Below, piece by piece: positions 26,904 through 34,237 of a stretch of 55,029 nucleotides of DNA. The stretch spans positions 1 to 55,029 of the forward strand of contig JAHFBP010000001.1 in the NCBI GenBank assembly GCA_023249975.1, given 5' to 3'. Position 1 is the first letter of the stretch. Each line of letters begins with the position of its first letter. The position numbers were made by a program, and so were the translations under genes. A model generated the notes under the pieces. The model had not been told where the DNA came from. It did no database searches and saw only the letters and a list, made by a program, of their open reading frames with translations. The stretch comes from a bacterium. GTDB lineage: Bacteria; Babelota; Babeliae; Babelales; GCA-2401785.

Positions 26904-27057
26904 TAACATCTCCAAATAGTAAAACCCAGACCACATTTTGTCGCAAACATCACAAGTTTGCAAACCCTTTATCCGCCATCGCATCAATTTTACTTGATCC
27001 AATGCTCACGAAAAGGTTGTAGTAATTACAATTCCAATTAGTTTCTCAACCAATGCT

Positions 27058-27549
27058 CTACGCTTGTTTTGCCTCAGCAACTTTATTCAAGACGCGAGCA
27101 AGGCCTGCTATTGAAGCATTCAAGCTAATAGCAAGTTGTGTGAGAAGCACTTCGCGAGAAGGAAGATTTGCAATAGCTTTAGTTTGCTCAGCATTCCACA
27201 CACGATTTTCAAATACACTTGAAACAACGCTTAACGCGTTCACTTCTCTAGCATAATCAAAAAGTTTTTTAGCAATTCGTGCTACGTCACCGTGTGAAAA
27301 GACAAGACCAACCTGTCCCTCAAAGTTTGAGCCAAATTCTTTGACTCCACCATCAAGTTCTTCAACAGCAATGCGCATAAGACGAGCTTTTGCTACACGA
27401 AAATGTGCATCCAAACCACGCAACTGTGTACGTAGTTTTTCTACTTGAGCAACACTCATGCCTTTATAATTAACAAGAAAAGCACCTGTTGATCCTGAAA
27501 AATCACTTCTCAGAACGCTAACAAGTTCTTGTTTTTCTGAACGATTCAT
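27058..27549 (-). CDS. rplJ: 50S ribosomal protein L10
   Basis: A 163-residue stalk base protein. Recognisable stretches are the N-terminal FLVNYKGMSVAQVEKLRTQLR, RVAKARLMRIAV, and the C-terminal helix (ASIAGLARVLNKVAE) that binds L7/L12 dimers. It starts 15 bp after rplA, so there is no room for the long autoregulatory leader known upstream of rplJ in E. coli; feedback control must act elsewhere if it exists. It is part of the rplK-A-J-L-rpoBC run. Confidence 0.95.
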   Translation of the reverse strand: MNRSEKQELVSVLRSDFSGSTGAFLVNYKGMSVAQVEKLRTQLRGLDAHFRVAKARLMRIAVEELDGGVKEFGSNFEGQVGLVFSHGDVARIAKKLFDYAREVNALSVVSSVFENRVWNAEQTKAIANLPSREVLLTQLAISLNASIAGLARVLNKVAEAKQA

Positions 27550-27564
27550 AAACCTACATCCAAC

Positions 27565-28248
27565 TTAAACGGTTACACCGCAATCTTCAGGGCTAACAGT
27601 AACCCCTGGCCCCATTGTTGAGGAAATAGTAACTTTCCTAACAAACTTTCCCTTTGCTGTAGCAGGCTTACACCCAACAACAGCCTTAAGTAAAACTCGA
27701 AGATTTTCCTCAAGCTTAGCAGGCCCAAATGAAACTTTTCCAAATGGAGCGTGTAAAACACCACCCTTATCATTACGGAAAGAAACACGTCCTTGCTTAA
27801 GCTCTCTAACAACTGTTGCCACATCAAACGTGATGGTCCCCAATTTGTTATTTGGAATCAAGTTACGAGGCCCAAGAATTCGAGCTACTTTACCTACAAG
27901 CCCCATCATATCAGGAGTTGCAACAGCGGCATCAAATTCAAGCCAGCCACCAGAAATTTTTTCGATTAAATCTTCTGCGCCAACAAAGTCAGCACCAGCG
28001 TCAATTGCTTTTTTTTCATGTTCGCCACGAGCAAACACAATTACGCGAGTTTTCTTGCCGGTACCATGAGGCAAAAGAACAGATCCACGAACGGTCTGAT
28101 CACCCTTAGTCCCGTCAATTCCCAAAACAACGCCGAGATCCACAGACTCGTCGAATTTGGCGCGAGCATTTCCGACAACCAAATCAAGAGCGTCTTTACA
28201 CTTCTTGACTCCAGCTGTCTCCTGACCTTTAAGTTCAGTTTTCGCCAT
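27565..28248 (-). CDS. rplA: 50S ribosomal protein L1
   Basis: A 227-residue L1. The conserved RNA-binding phrase is GTGKKTRVIVFARGEHEKKAIDAGADFVGAEDL; then ILGPRNLIPNNKLGTI and the C-terminal SSTMGPGV. I choose the ATG at 28248 (MAKTELKGQE); an in-frame GTG at 28260 adds four residues. The N-terminal lead-in before FDESVDLGVVLGIDG is slightly shorter than in E. coli. L1 forms the mobile stalk at the E site and in many bacteria represses its own operon. Confidence 0.95.
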   Translation of the reverse strand: MAKTELKGQETAGVKKCKDALDLVVGNARAKFDESVDLGVVLGIDGTKGDQTVRGSVLLPHGTGKKTRVIVFARGEHEKKAIDAGADFVGAEDLIEKISGGWLEFDAAVATPDMMGLVGKVARILGPRNLIPNNKLGTITFDVATVVRELKQGRVSFRNDKGGVLHAPFGKVSFGPAKLEENLRVLLKAVVGCKPATAKGKFVRKVTISSTMGPGVTVSPEDCGVTV

Positions 28249-28275
28249 ATTTTTCACCACTTCAAATAACCATAA

Positions 28276-28701
28276 TTAATCAACTATGGTCAAACCCATA
28301 CTACGCGCACTTCCAGCAACCATCTTGATAGCTGAATCAAGATTCCAAGCATTAAAGTCTGGCATCTTAATTTTTGCAATTTCTTCGATACTTGCTCTAG
28401 AAATTGTGCCTACCGTTTCCTTACCTGTTGCTTTTGCGCCTTTTTTAATTTTGGCAGCATCGCGCAACATGTCTGTTGTTGGGGCACCTTTAAGAACAAA
28501 GTCGAATTTTTTATCGGTATAAATAGTTATAACGACAGGGACAATTTGACCCTTTCTATCGGCCGTTTTTGCGTTGAACGCCTTACAGAATTCCATAAGG
28601 GCAACACCACGCTGACCAAGAATAGAACCAACCGGTGGCGCAGGAGTTGCTCCAGCACCAGGGAGTTTCATTCTTACGCGTGCCAAAACTTCTCTTGACA
28701 T
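28276..28701 (-). CDS. rplK: 50S ribosomal protein L11
   Basis: A 141-residue L11. The N-terminal domain has the PAPPVGSILGQRGVALMEFCKAFNAKT signature, and the C-terminal rRNA-binding domain ends with the typical ARSMGLTIVD-type tail. It binds the GTPase-associated centre of 23S rRNA. GGAG lies 12 nt before the ATG at 28701. It is the first ribosomal gene after nusG, with a standard 18-bp gap. Confidence 0.96.
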   Translation of the reverse strand: MSREVLARVRMKLPGAGATPAPPVGSILGQRGVALMEFCKAFNAKTADRKGQIVPVVITIYTDKKFDFVLKGAPTTDMLRDAAKIKKGAKATGKETVGTISRASIEEIAKIKMPDFNAWNLDSAIKMVAGSARSMGLTIVD

Positions 28702-28719
28702 AACTTAACTAGCTCCAGT

Positions 28720-29238
28720 TTAACGCTTAACCTGATCAAACCCGAGTTCAATCGGCGTCATTCTTCCAAAAATACTTACCATTACCGTTGCGCGCTCATG
28801 TTCATCATCAAGTTGTTCGACAATTCCCATATAACCTGAAAATGGTCCATCAACAATGTGAACTTCGTTCCCAATAGCAAGAGATTCTTGATCAGAAGAA
28901 GCAGAAAGACCACCACTCATTTGATTAAAGATCCGCTCCACTTCTTTATTGGAAAGCGGCATTGGACTTTCTCCGCCCAAGAAACGTGTAATGCGTGACG
29001 TGTTACACACCATGCGGCGAGTTTCCGCGGTCATCTCCATATTAATTAAAAGATAACCTGGGAAAATTTTTTCCTTAGACACTTCTTCATCAGTAAACTT
29101 ACTGATAATTTCACCAGCCGGGACAACAATTTCACCAAACTGATCCTGAAGGCCTTCATCTTCTATGCGCCGTTGAAGACTAATGCGAACAATATCTTCA
29201 AATCCGGTAAACACTTGAACAACATACCACTTTTTCAT
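28720..29238 (-). CDS. nusG: Transcription termination/antitermination factor NusG
   Basis: A 172-residue NusG from the ATG at 29238 (MKKWYVVQVFTGFED), which has GGAG 10 nt upstream. The NGN domain has KIFPGYLLINMEMT and ITRFLGGESPMPLS. The C-terminal KOW domain (GNEVHIVDGPFSGYMGIVEQLD, about 122-143) binds S10 or Rho. It couples transcription to translation. It sits between secE and rplK in the standard order. Confidence 0.96.
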   Translation of the reverse strand: MKKWYVVQVFTGFEDIVRISLQRRIEDEGLQDQFGEIVVPAGEIISKFTDEEVSKEKIFPGYLLINMEMTAETRRMVCNTSRITRFLGGESPMPLSNKEVERIFNQMSGGLSASSDQESLAIGNEVHIVDGPFSGYMGIVEQLDDEHERATVMVSIFGRMTPIELGFDQVKR

Positions 29239-29287
29239 GCACTTAACTCCGCGAAGCCACACCCGACAATAAAACTGTCGGCATCAA

Positions 29288-29476
29288 TTAAGCAAAAAAG
29301 AACCGCTGAAGAATTACATTGAAAGCTGAATCCATTCCGCCAAGAATAATAGCGAAAACTGCAATCACAAAGCATACTACAAGCGCCGTCCCTATAAATT
29401 CTTCACGCCGTGGCCATACCGTCTTCTTGATCTCTGAGTTAACTTCAGATAAAAATTGCATCGCTGCGCTTATCAT
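29288..29476 (-). CDS. secE: Preprotein translocase subunit SecE
   Basis: A short 62-residue SecE of the single-transmembrane type. The conserved amphipathic region FLSEVNSEIKKTVWPRREE is followed by one hydrophobic helix (about 30-50). It clamps SecY in the inner membrane. The ATG at 29476 has AAGGG about 8 nt upstream; an internal ATG five codons in is an alternative start. It lies between tRNA-Trp and nusG, the common order. Confidence 0.94.
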   Translation of the reverse strand: MISAAMQFLSEVNSEIKKTVWPRREEFIGTALVVCFVIAVFAIILGGMDSAFNVILQRFFFA

Positions 29477-29512
29477 GACCGACCCTTTATACCACGACTA
29501 TGTTGCCGAATC

Positions 29513-29588
29513 TGGCAGGCCAGGAGGGATTCGAACCCCCAACCGTCGGATTTGGAGTCCGCTGCTCTACCGTTAGAGCTACTGGCCT
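29513..29588 (-). tRNA. tRNA-Trp (anticodon CCA)
   Basis: 76 nt, with acceptor AGGCCAG/CTGGCCT, anticodon loop CTCCAAA, T-arm GGTTCGAATCC and encoded CCA. It lies between rpmG and secE, its usual neighbours. The outermost anticodon-stem pair (G-A) is mismatched. Confidence 0.97.
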
Positions 29589-29598
29589 TTTTCCTTTT

Positions 29599-29757
29599 TT
29601 ATTTTGTTTCTTTATGTGAGCAATGTGCACGACACTTCGAACAAAACTTGCTTAATTCAAGTTTTGGATAAGCACGCTTCTTACTCACACGCTTGCTATA
29701 GTTGCGCATTTTACAGCCTGAACATGCAAGATGTACAATAACTCTATTCTTTGCCAT
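29599..29757 (-). CDS. rpmG: 50S ribosomal protein L33
   Basis: A 52-residue L33: MAKNRVIVHLACSGCK, then RNYSKRVSKKRAYPKLELSK, then FCSKCRAHCSHKETK. The four-Cys zinc ribbon (Cys12, Cys15, Cys39, Cys42) is present, so this is the zinc-containing form. The frame was read directly from the sequence. It sits between tRNA-Gly and tRNA-Trp; in many genomes tuf lies just upstream of this point but is not found here. Assembly into the large subunit near the E site is known for the family. Confidence 0.93.
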   Translation of the reverse strand: MAKNRVIVHLACSGCKMRNYSKRVSKKRAYPKLELSKFCSKCRAHCSHKETK

Positions 29758-29839
29758 TTCTACTTCTCATTATTCGGTGCAATAACCACACCCCTCCACA
29801 CATCAACTCAAGGTCTCATTTTTTCACCAGAACGAAGAC

Positions 29840-29915
29840 TGGTGCGGGAAGCGGGACTCGAACCCGCAACCTACAGCTTGGAAGGCTGTCGCTCTACCAA
29901 TTGAGCCATTCCCGC
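29840..29915 (-). tRNA. tRNA-Gly (anticodon TCC)
   Basis: 76 nt, with acceptor GCGGGAA/TTCCCGC, anticodon stem ACAGC/GCTGT, loop CTTCCAA, T-arm GGTTCGAGTCC and encoded CCA. Confidence 0.97.
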
Positions 29916-30014
29916 ATTATTAAATTTCAATCAACCTTGTGTCACACTGCCTATTAGTCAGAAAATCCGCATCCAACCATCGCACGGCCCATCTAGGGCA
30001 AAAAGCTCGAAGGA

Positions 30015-30090
30015 TGGAGCTGGCAACTGGACTCGAACCAGCGACCTCTCCCTTACCAAGGAAGTGCTCTGCCACCTGAGCTATGCCAGC
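30015..30090 (-). tRNA. tRNA-Thr (anticodon GGT)
   Basis: 76 nt, with acceptor GCTGGCA/TGCCAGC, anticodon loop TTGGTAA, T-arm GGTTCGAGTCC and encoded CCA. It reads ACC/ACU codons. Confidence 0.97.
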
Positions 30091-30145
30091 ATTTCTGCCT
30101 GGCCAATCCGCCTTTACTCATTGAGCTTGGTCGGACTTTAAAAAA

Positions 30146-30220
30146 TGGAGCTGGTGACTGGACTTGAACCTGCAACCTGCTGATTACAAATCAGCTGCTC
30201 TGCCATTGAGCTACACCAGC
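30146..30220 (-). tRNA. tRNA-Thr (anticodon TGT)
   Basis: 75 nt, with acceptor GCTGGTG/CACCAGC, anticodon stem GCTGA/TCAGC, loop TTTGTAA, T-arm GGTTCAAGTCC and encoded CCA. It is a second Thr isoacceptor, reading ACA/ACG. Confidence 0.97.
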
Positions 30221-30324
30221 ACATACTTTTTTAATTAAATTTCAAATTTCAAGGCATAAGCTGCTTTAGCTTATATATTTCTACAATTATAACCAGAGCC
30301 AGGCGTAGTCCATAGGACGAAGAC

Positions 30325-30409
30325 TGGTGGGGAGTATAGGATTCGAACCTATGAAGGCTGAGCCAATGGATTTACAGTCCATCCCCTTTGGCCGCTCGGG
30401 AAACTCCCC
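30325..30409 (-). tRNA. tRNA-Tyr (anticodon GTA)
   Basis: An 85-nt class II tRNA with a long variable arm. Acceptor GGGGAGT/ACTCCCC, anticodon stem ATGGA/TCCAT with loop CTGTAAA, T-arm GGTTCGAATCC, encoded CCA. It is the first gene of the minus-strand translation/transcription block. Confidence 0.97.
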
Positions 30410-30419
30410 TGATCATTGC

Positions 30420-30484
30420 AAGCTTTTAATCGCCCTGCAGCACTGGTCAGTAAAAGCTTTAAATACCCATCAGACTAAATTATA
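30420..30484 (-). promoter_or_regulatory. Leader of the tRNA-rpmG-secE-nusG block
   Basis: A TATAAT box on the minus strand at 30479-30484 lies 70 bp before tRNA-Tyr. A convincing -35 is not visible. A 9-bp palindromic stem, AAGCTTTTA (30420-30428) with TAAAAGCTT (30451-30459), lies in between and could be a processing or antitermination element. Only the position and the -10 match support a promoter. Confidence 0.35.
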
Positions 30485-30594
30485 ATCAGACAAGTACCAA
30501 AGCCCCCTTCAGCCAGAATAATATTTCTACCCAGGATTGCAACTTTTTCTTTATCAAACCCACACTTTTCGCTCATTTTTTTGTTTTTTTTTAA

Positions 30595-31071
30595 TTATTG
30601 TTCTAATTGATACCGAATTTCCCGCTGTTCATTGGTTTGATCGGTGTGTAAAAGCGAAACCGTAACCACCCGGTGTCGACAAGAAAAATCAGCCAAAAGA
30701 GGCATAATAACCCCCGGCCATTCAATAATTGAAATAGCCTCTTTATCGGCAAGATAGGCATCAAATCCCATATCAAAAAAATCTTCTATTTTATCAAGTC
30801 GATAGAGATCAAAGTGATAAACTTTACGATTCTGGCCATCAATGTATGTATTCATATACATATAAGTAGGGCTAATGACCTCATCTTTAATACCAACATG
30901 AGCACATAGCTGCTTGATTAAAGTAGTCTTTCCGGCCCCTAAAACCCCATGAAATACAAAAAGAGTGCCTGCCTTCCAAGAAGGCAGGAGTATTTCGGTG
31001 ACTATCTTACCAACTTGTTCAAGTGAAAAAAACCGGCTCTGCTCCAGAGGAGGTTGTTCCTGATGAGTCAT
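30595..31071 (-). CDS. tsaE: tRNA threonylcarbamoyladenosine biosynthesis ATPase TsaE
   Basis: A 158-residue TsaE (YjeE). The P-loop GVLGAGKTT is at residues 42-50, the switch region SPTYMYMNTY near 68-77, the HFDLYRL motif near 92-98 and a late IEWP. It works with TsaB and TsaD to make t6A37 on ANN-reading tRNAs. AGGAATTAC precedes the ATG at 31071. It follows the YacP-like gene by 7 bp on the same strand. All diagnostic motifs are present. Confidence 0.95.
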   Translation of the reverse strand: MTHQEQPPLEQSRFFSLEQVGKIVTEILLPSWKAGTLFVFHGVLGAGKTTLIKQLCAHVGIKDEVISPTYMYMNTYIDGQNRKVYHFDLYRLDKIEDFFDMGFDAYLADKEAISIIEWPGVIMPLLADFSCRHRVVTVSLLHTDQTNEQREIRYQLEQ

Positions 31072-31078
31072 GTAATTC

Positions 31079-31711
31079 CTATAATTTTTTAATTATTTTC
31101 AATGCTTGGCGATCTTTTTTTGATGCCTTTTGCCCACCCCGAGCATGCTCAACCTTGACTGGCTCACCCTTATCTGGAACTGACATACTTGCCTGTTCCA
31201 TGAGCAAATCTCTCAAAACATCTTCCTGTGACCGTTCAACATCATTATCTTGAACATTATACTTGATTAAACCAGAACCAAAAGTCTGATGAGCTTGAAC
31301 ATCCGACTCTGTTTGCACCGCAGCCTGAACAAAATTGTAAAAATCCTGGCTTCCCACAGCATCAGCCCCATTGCATGTAATGTCCCTAATAATCCCTAAA
31401 TCATCAGTTACCACAACGATGGAACCAGCCTTGTTTCGCGCAACATAATCGGCAATCCAATCATCGGCACTGGAAGCCTGTCCTGCATGCACAACCACAA
31501 TCCCCGCATGAACTTCGCGTTCGGCATGACGAAACATCCCCCCGTCAAACACCAGAATAATCTGAGTTATGGAAGGCCGCACCCGGCGATATTGCCCCAA
31601 TAAGCGAATAAAATATTCCTTGTGACGCTCAGACCGAGCCTTACCGTGACCATCAAAAACCCGTTTTACAACATTGTACCCATCAATAATCAGTATCACG
31701 AGAACCCCCAT
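31079..31711 (-). CDS. NYN/PIN-like ribonuclease domain protein (YacP/Rae1 type)
   Basis: A 210-residue protein. ILIIDGYNVVKRVF starts the NYN domain, followed by IILVFDGG (second acidic strand), SADDWIADYV and SIVVVTDDLGIIRD. These give the four Asp positions expected for the PIN/NYN metal site. Bacillus YacP (Rae1) cleaves mRNA at the ribosome. The C-terminal part (about 160-210) is a charged Lys/Gln-rich tail. The start is uncertain: ATG at 31711 or a GTG four codons downstream (after GGGGG) are both possible. It is probably co-transcribed with tsaE. Confidence 0.85.
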   Translation of the reverse strand: MGVLVILIIDGYNVVKRVFDGHGKARSERHKEYFIRLLGQYRRVRPSITQIILVFDGGMFRHAEREVHAGIVVVHAGQASSADDWIADYVARNKAGSIVVVTDDLGIIRDITCNGADAVGSQDFYNFVQAAVQTESDVQAHQTFGSGLIKYNVQDNDVERSQEDVLRDLLMEQASMSVPDKGEPVKVEHARGGQKASKKDRQALKIIKKL

Positions 31712-31752
31712 CACTCTTCATGGCATTTATTTTAACCCCCATTTAAATATTA

Positions 31753-31800
31753 CACCCTTCGATACATTTTGTTCCACAAAACACTCAGGGAATGCGGGGT
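31753..31800 (-). repeat. Dispersed hairpin repeat, copy 4
   Basis: CACCCTTCGATACATTTTGT, a 3-nt loop (TCC), then ACAAAACACTCAGGGAATGCGGGG. This is the shortest loop among the copies, making the hairpin especially clear. It is inverted relative to copy 5, 110 bp away. Confidence 0.85.
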
Positions 31801-31910
31801 TTGAACATACGTAACCCTTACAAAAACATTTCGCACACCCAGAGGCCTATCCAAATGGATTGCCAAAATTTCAAGTTTTGCATACGATAATTTTATACAA
31901 TAATCACCCT

Positions 31911-31958
31911 CACTCCGCATGCCCTGAGTGTTTTGTGAAACAAAATGTATCGAAGGGT
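31911..31958 (+). repeat. Dispersed hairpin repeat, copy 5
   Basis: CACTCCGCATGCCCTGAGTG, TTTTGT-GAA-ACAAAA, TGTATCGAAGGGT. The terminal GAAGGG ends 11 nt before the ATG of the atpG-like gene and may serve as its ribosome site. Confidence 0.85.
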
Positions 31959-31968
31959 ATACTTCATC

Positions 31969-32865
31969 ATGCTGCAACTTCTTAAAATCAGAAATAAGAT
32001 CAAATCTGTTCGCACGATTCATCGCATTACCGAAACTATGCGCCTTGCCTCAATGTCAATTTACACGCGCCTTGAGCGGGAATATTTTGGACATTTTGGA
32101 TTTCAAGACTACCTTCGGTCTATTCTCATTCACCTAAAACAAGCAAAAGCCTCTGAATTTTCTGAAAAGAAAATGGAAAAAAAGCGAAAACTTATCATTA
32201 TTGCTTCTGCCTCAAAAGGTCTTTGTGGAACCTATCACGAGGCACTGTGTACGTTTTTGGATGGCGCACTTGAAAAAAAAAGTGACATCTTTGATTACGA
32301 TTTTATAACTTTTGGCATCTATGCCCATCAATATGCCGACAAAGCTCTTTTATTAAGCAATGACAATCACCTTATTGCGGCACATGATGATTTTAGCACA
32401 ACACACCTCAAGTCGTCTTGTGAATGGCTTTTTAATTTTTTATTCTCTGAAGGCGAAATTTACGAGCACGTTGAATTTTTCAGCAACCGATCAATGAGTT
32501 TTTTCAATCACCGGCCGACACAATCGACCATCAAACCTTTTGACAGCATCTTTACCGAAAGAGAAACTATCCGCTCTGATCATAAAGAACGCATAGAGCA
32601 CACATCTCCAACTCCCGATGATTTTTATATCTATGAACAAAATCGCGAAACAATTTACACGTCACTGTTTCATCAATATTTATATAATCACATTTATGGC
32701 CTCCTGCTCGAAGTTCAAATGACCGAGCAGGCTGCGCGATTTCTTTCCATGGAACGTGCAACGAAAAATGCCGAAGGATTACTCAAAGAGCTTATTTTAC
32801 AACGCAATAAAGTCAGACAAGCCTCAATTACGCGAGAAGTCTCTGAGTTGATTGCGGGTATGTAA
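31969..32865 (+). CDS. atpG: Divergent, stand-alone ATP synthase gamma-subunit-like protein
   Basis: A 298-residue protein with both ends diagnostic for F1 gamma. The N-terminal helix has IRNKIKSVRTIHRITETMRLAS, then a Rossmann-like strand LIIIASASKGLCGTYH (equivalent of the SDRGLCG motif). The C-terminal helix is EQAARFLSMERATKNAEGLLKEL, followed by RQASITREVSEL. The middle (about 120-220) is unlike standard gamma. No other atp gene lies nearby; the neighbours are a YacP-like gene and murA. The ATG at 31969 is chosen because upstream codons belong to the dispersed repeat. It is either the real gamma subunit relocated away from its operon or a second paralogue. Confidence 0.8.
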   Translation: MLQLLKIRNKIKSVRTIHRITETMRLASMSIYTRLEREYFGHFGFQDYLRSILIHLKQAKASEFSEKKMEKKRKLIIIASASKGLCGTYHEALCTFLDGALEKKSDIFDYDFITFGIYAHQYADKALLLSNDNHLIAAHDDFSTTHLKSSCEWLFNFLFSEGEIYEHVEFFSNRSMSFFNHRPTQSTIKPFDSIFTERETIRSDHKERIEHTSPTPDDFYIYEQNRETIYTSLFHQYLYNHIYGLLLEVQMTEQAARFLSMERATKNAEGLLKELILQRNKVRQASITREVSELIAGM

Positions 32866-32866
32866 A

Positions 32867-34207
32867 TTACGTCAAAGGCTTGAGGCTATCAACCGCCTTG
32901 CCCGACAAATCTGCCCATTCAGCTCGATTTGCAACAAGTTTAATGCGTGCACCCATGGTTGTGAGTTTGTGCTCCAATTGATCGTATCCGCGACGCCAGT
33001 GCGCAACGCCCGACATGCGTGTGCATCCAGAAGCTGCCAAGCCAGCAAGCACCAAAGAGCATGATGCGCGAATATCTGTCGCAATCACATCGGCGCTGTA
33101 TAATTTTTCAACACCACGAATTCGCGCACGACTTCCCGTCACCTCAATTTGAGCGCCCATTTTTTGCAACTCTCGCACATGCATCAACCTATTTTCGAAC
33201 ACAGTTTCTTCAAAAACTGCCTCACCGCGCGCCACACAAACGGCAGCCATCAACGGCGCCTGTAAGTCGGTTGGAAAGCCTGGATGCGGCGCCGTCTTGA
33301 TGGAAACAGCCTTGGGGTCATTGCAAGCAACCAGAGTAATTCCGCTCTCTCCATGGGTTGTGATAGAATGCCCCATCTCTCGCAATTTTTCCAAAAACAC
33401 ATCCATGTCGTATGGCCGACCATTGGTGATGGTCACACTCCCCTTGGTGATGGCAGCCGCCAACAATATGGCTCCTGCCTCAAGTCTGTCGGGTATAATG
33501 TCATGGTGATTCACAGGATTGAGTGCTATTCCGCCAACAATTACCAACGTTTGTGGTACAACATATTCAATATTTGCGCCCATTTTGCGCAATAAACTAA
33601 TATGATCCAAAACTTCTGGTTCAAGTGATGCATTAATAATCGAAGTTGTTCCTGGCAAAGATAATGCCAACATCATTAAATTTTCTGTCGCACCAACACT
33701 CGGGTACTCAAGAACCACGCGCCGTTCAGTTTCACGCGTTGCTTCTGGCGTCATGGTGGCTGTAATTTTTTCGCCATCTTCAAAAATAGCGATCCCCATT
33801 TTTTTAAACCCTTTCAGGTGAAAATCAATAGGACGAGAGCCTATGAGGCATCCACCTGGCTTGGCCATCGTGACGCTCGAAAATCGTGAAAGAAGCGGAC
33901 CCATCACTAAAATTGACGCGCGCATTCGGCTCATAATGGCAGCGGGGATTTGAGCCTGCACCAAATTACTGGTGTCGACCGTCAAGACTCCCGCAGTGCG
34001 ATCGAAAAACACACGCGCACCTAAATGCTCAAGCAACATCATCATTTGCTCAACATCAGATGATGCTGGAATTGATCCTAATTGAGAAACTCCACGGGTC
34101 AACAACAATGCCGCTATGGCAACCAATGCTGCATTTTTAGCACCAGCAAGCTCAACAGTGCCCCGTAAGGGCTGGGATTTTTCTACGGCAAAATAACATT
34201 CTGGCAT
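32867..34207 (-). CDS. murA: UDP-N-acetylglucosamine 1-carboxyvinyltransferase
   Basis: A 446-residue MurA, first committed step of peptidoglycan synthesis. The substrate-binding Lys24-Asn25 are in GAKNAA. The catalytic loop PGGCLIGSRPID carries Cys120, so the enzyme should be fosfomycin-sensitive in type. The repeated inside-out alpha/beta domain phrases are present. AAGGATCATT precedes the ATG. Its stop is 1 bp from the stop of the convergent atpG-like gene. It indicates that the organism makes, or once made, peptidoglycan, consistent with the M23 peptidase next door. Confidence 0.97.
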   Translation of the reverse strand: MPECYFAVEKSQPLRGTVELAGAKNAALVAIAALLLTRGVSQLGSIPASSDVEQMMMLLEHLGARVFFDRTAGVLTVDTSNLVQAQIPAAIMSRMRASILVMGPLLSRFSSVTMAKPGGCLIGSRPIDFHLKGFKKMGIAIFEDGEKITATMTPEATRETERRVVLEYPSVGATENLMMLALSLPGTTSIINASLEPEVLDHISLLRKMGANIEYVVPQTLVIVGGIALNPVNHHDIIPDRLEAGAILLAAAITKGSVTITNGRPYDMDVFLEKLREMGHSITTHGESGITLVACNDPKAVSIKTAPHPGFPTDLQAPLMAAVCVARGEAVFEETVFENRLMHVRELQKMGAQIEVTGSRARIRGVEKLYSADVIATDIRASCSLVLAGLAASGCTRMSGVAHWRRGYDQLEHKLTTMGARIKLVANRAEWADLSGKAVDSLKPLT

Positions 34208-34237
34208 AATGATCCTTACATAGAGTCATGTTGAAAA

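Noticed and set aside
26904-27002. An N-terminal extension of L7/L12 (33 extra residues).
   Set aside because: It lacks similarity to the family, and the ATG at 26903 has a well-placed GGAG.
31750-32022. A 90-codon minus-strand frame.
   Set aside because: It is built from two copies of the dispersed repeat and the start of the atpG-like gene, has no ribosome site and no protein-like composition.
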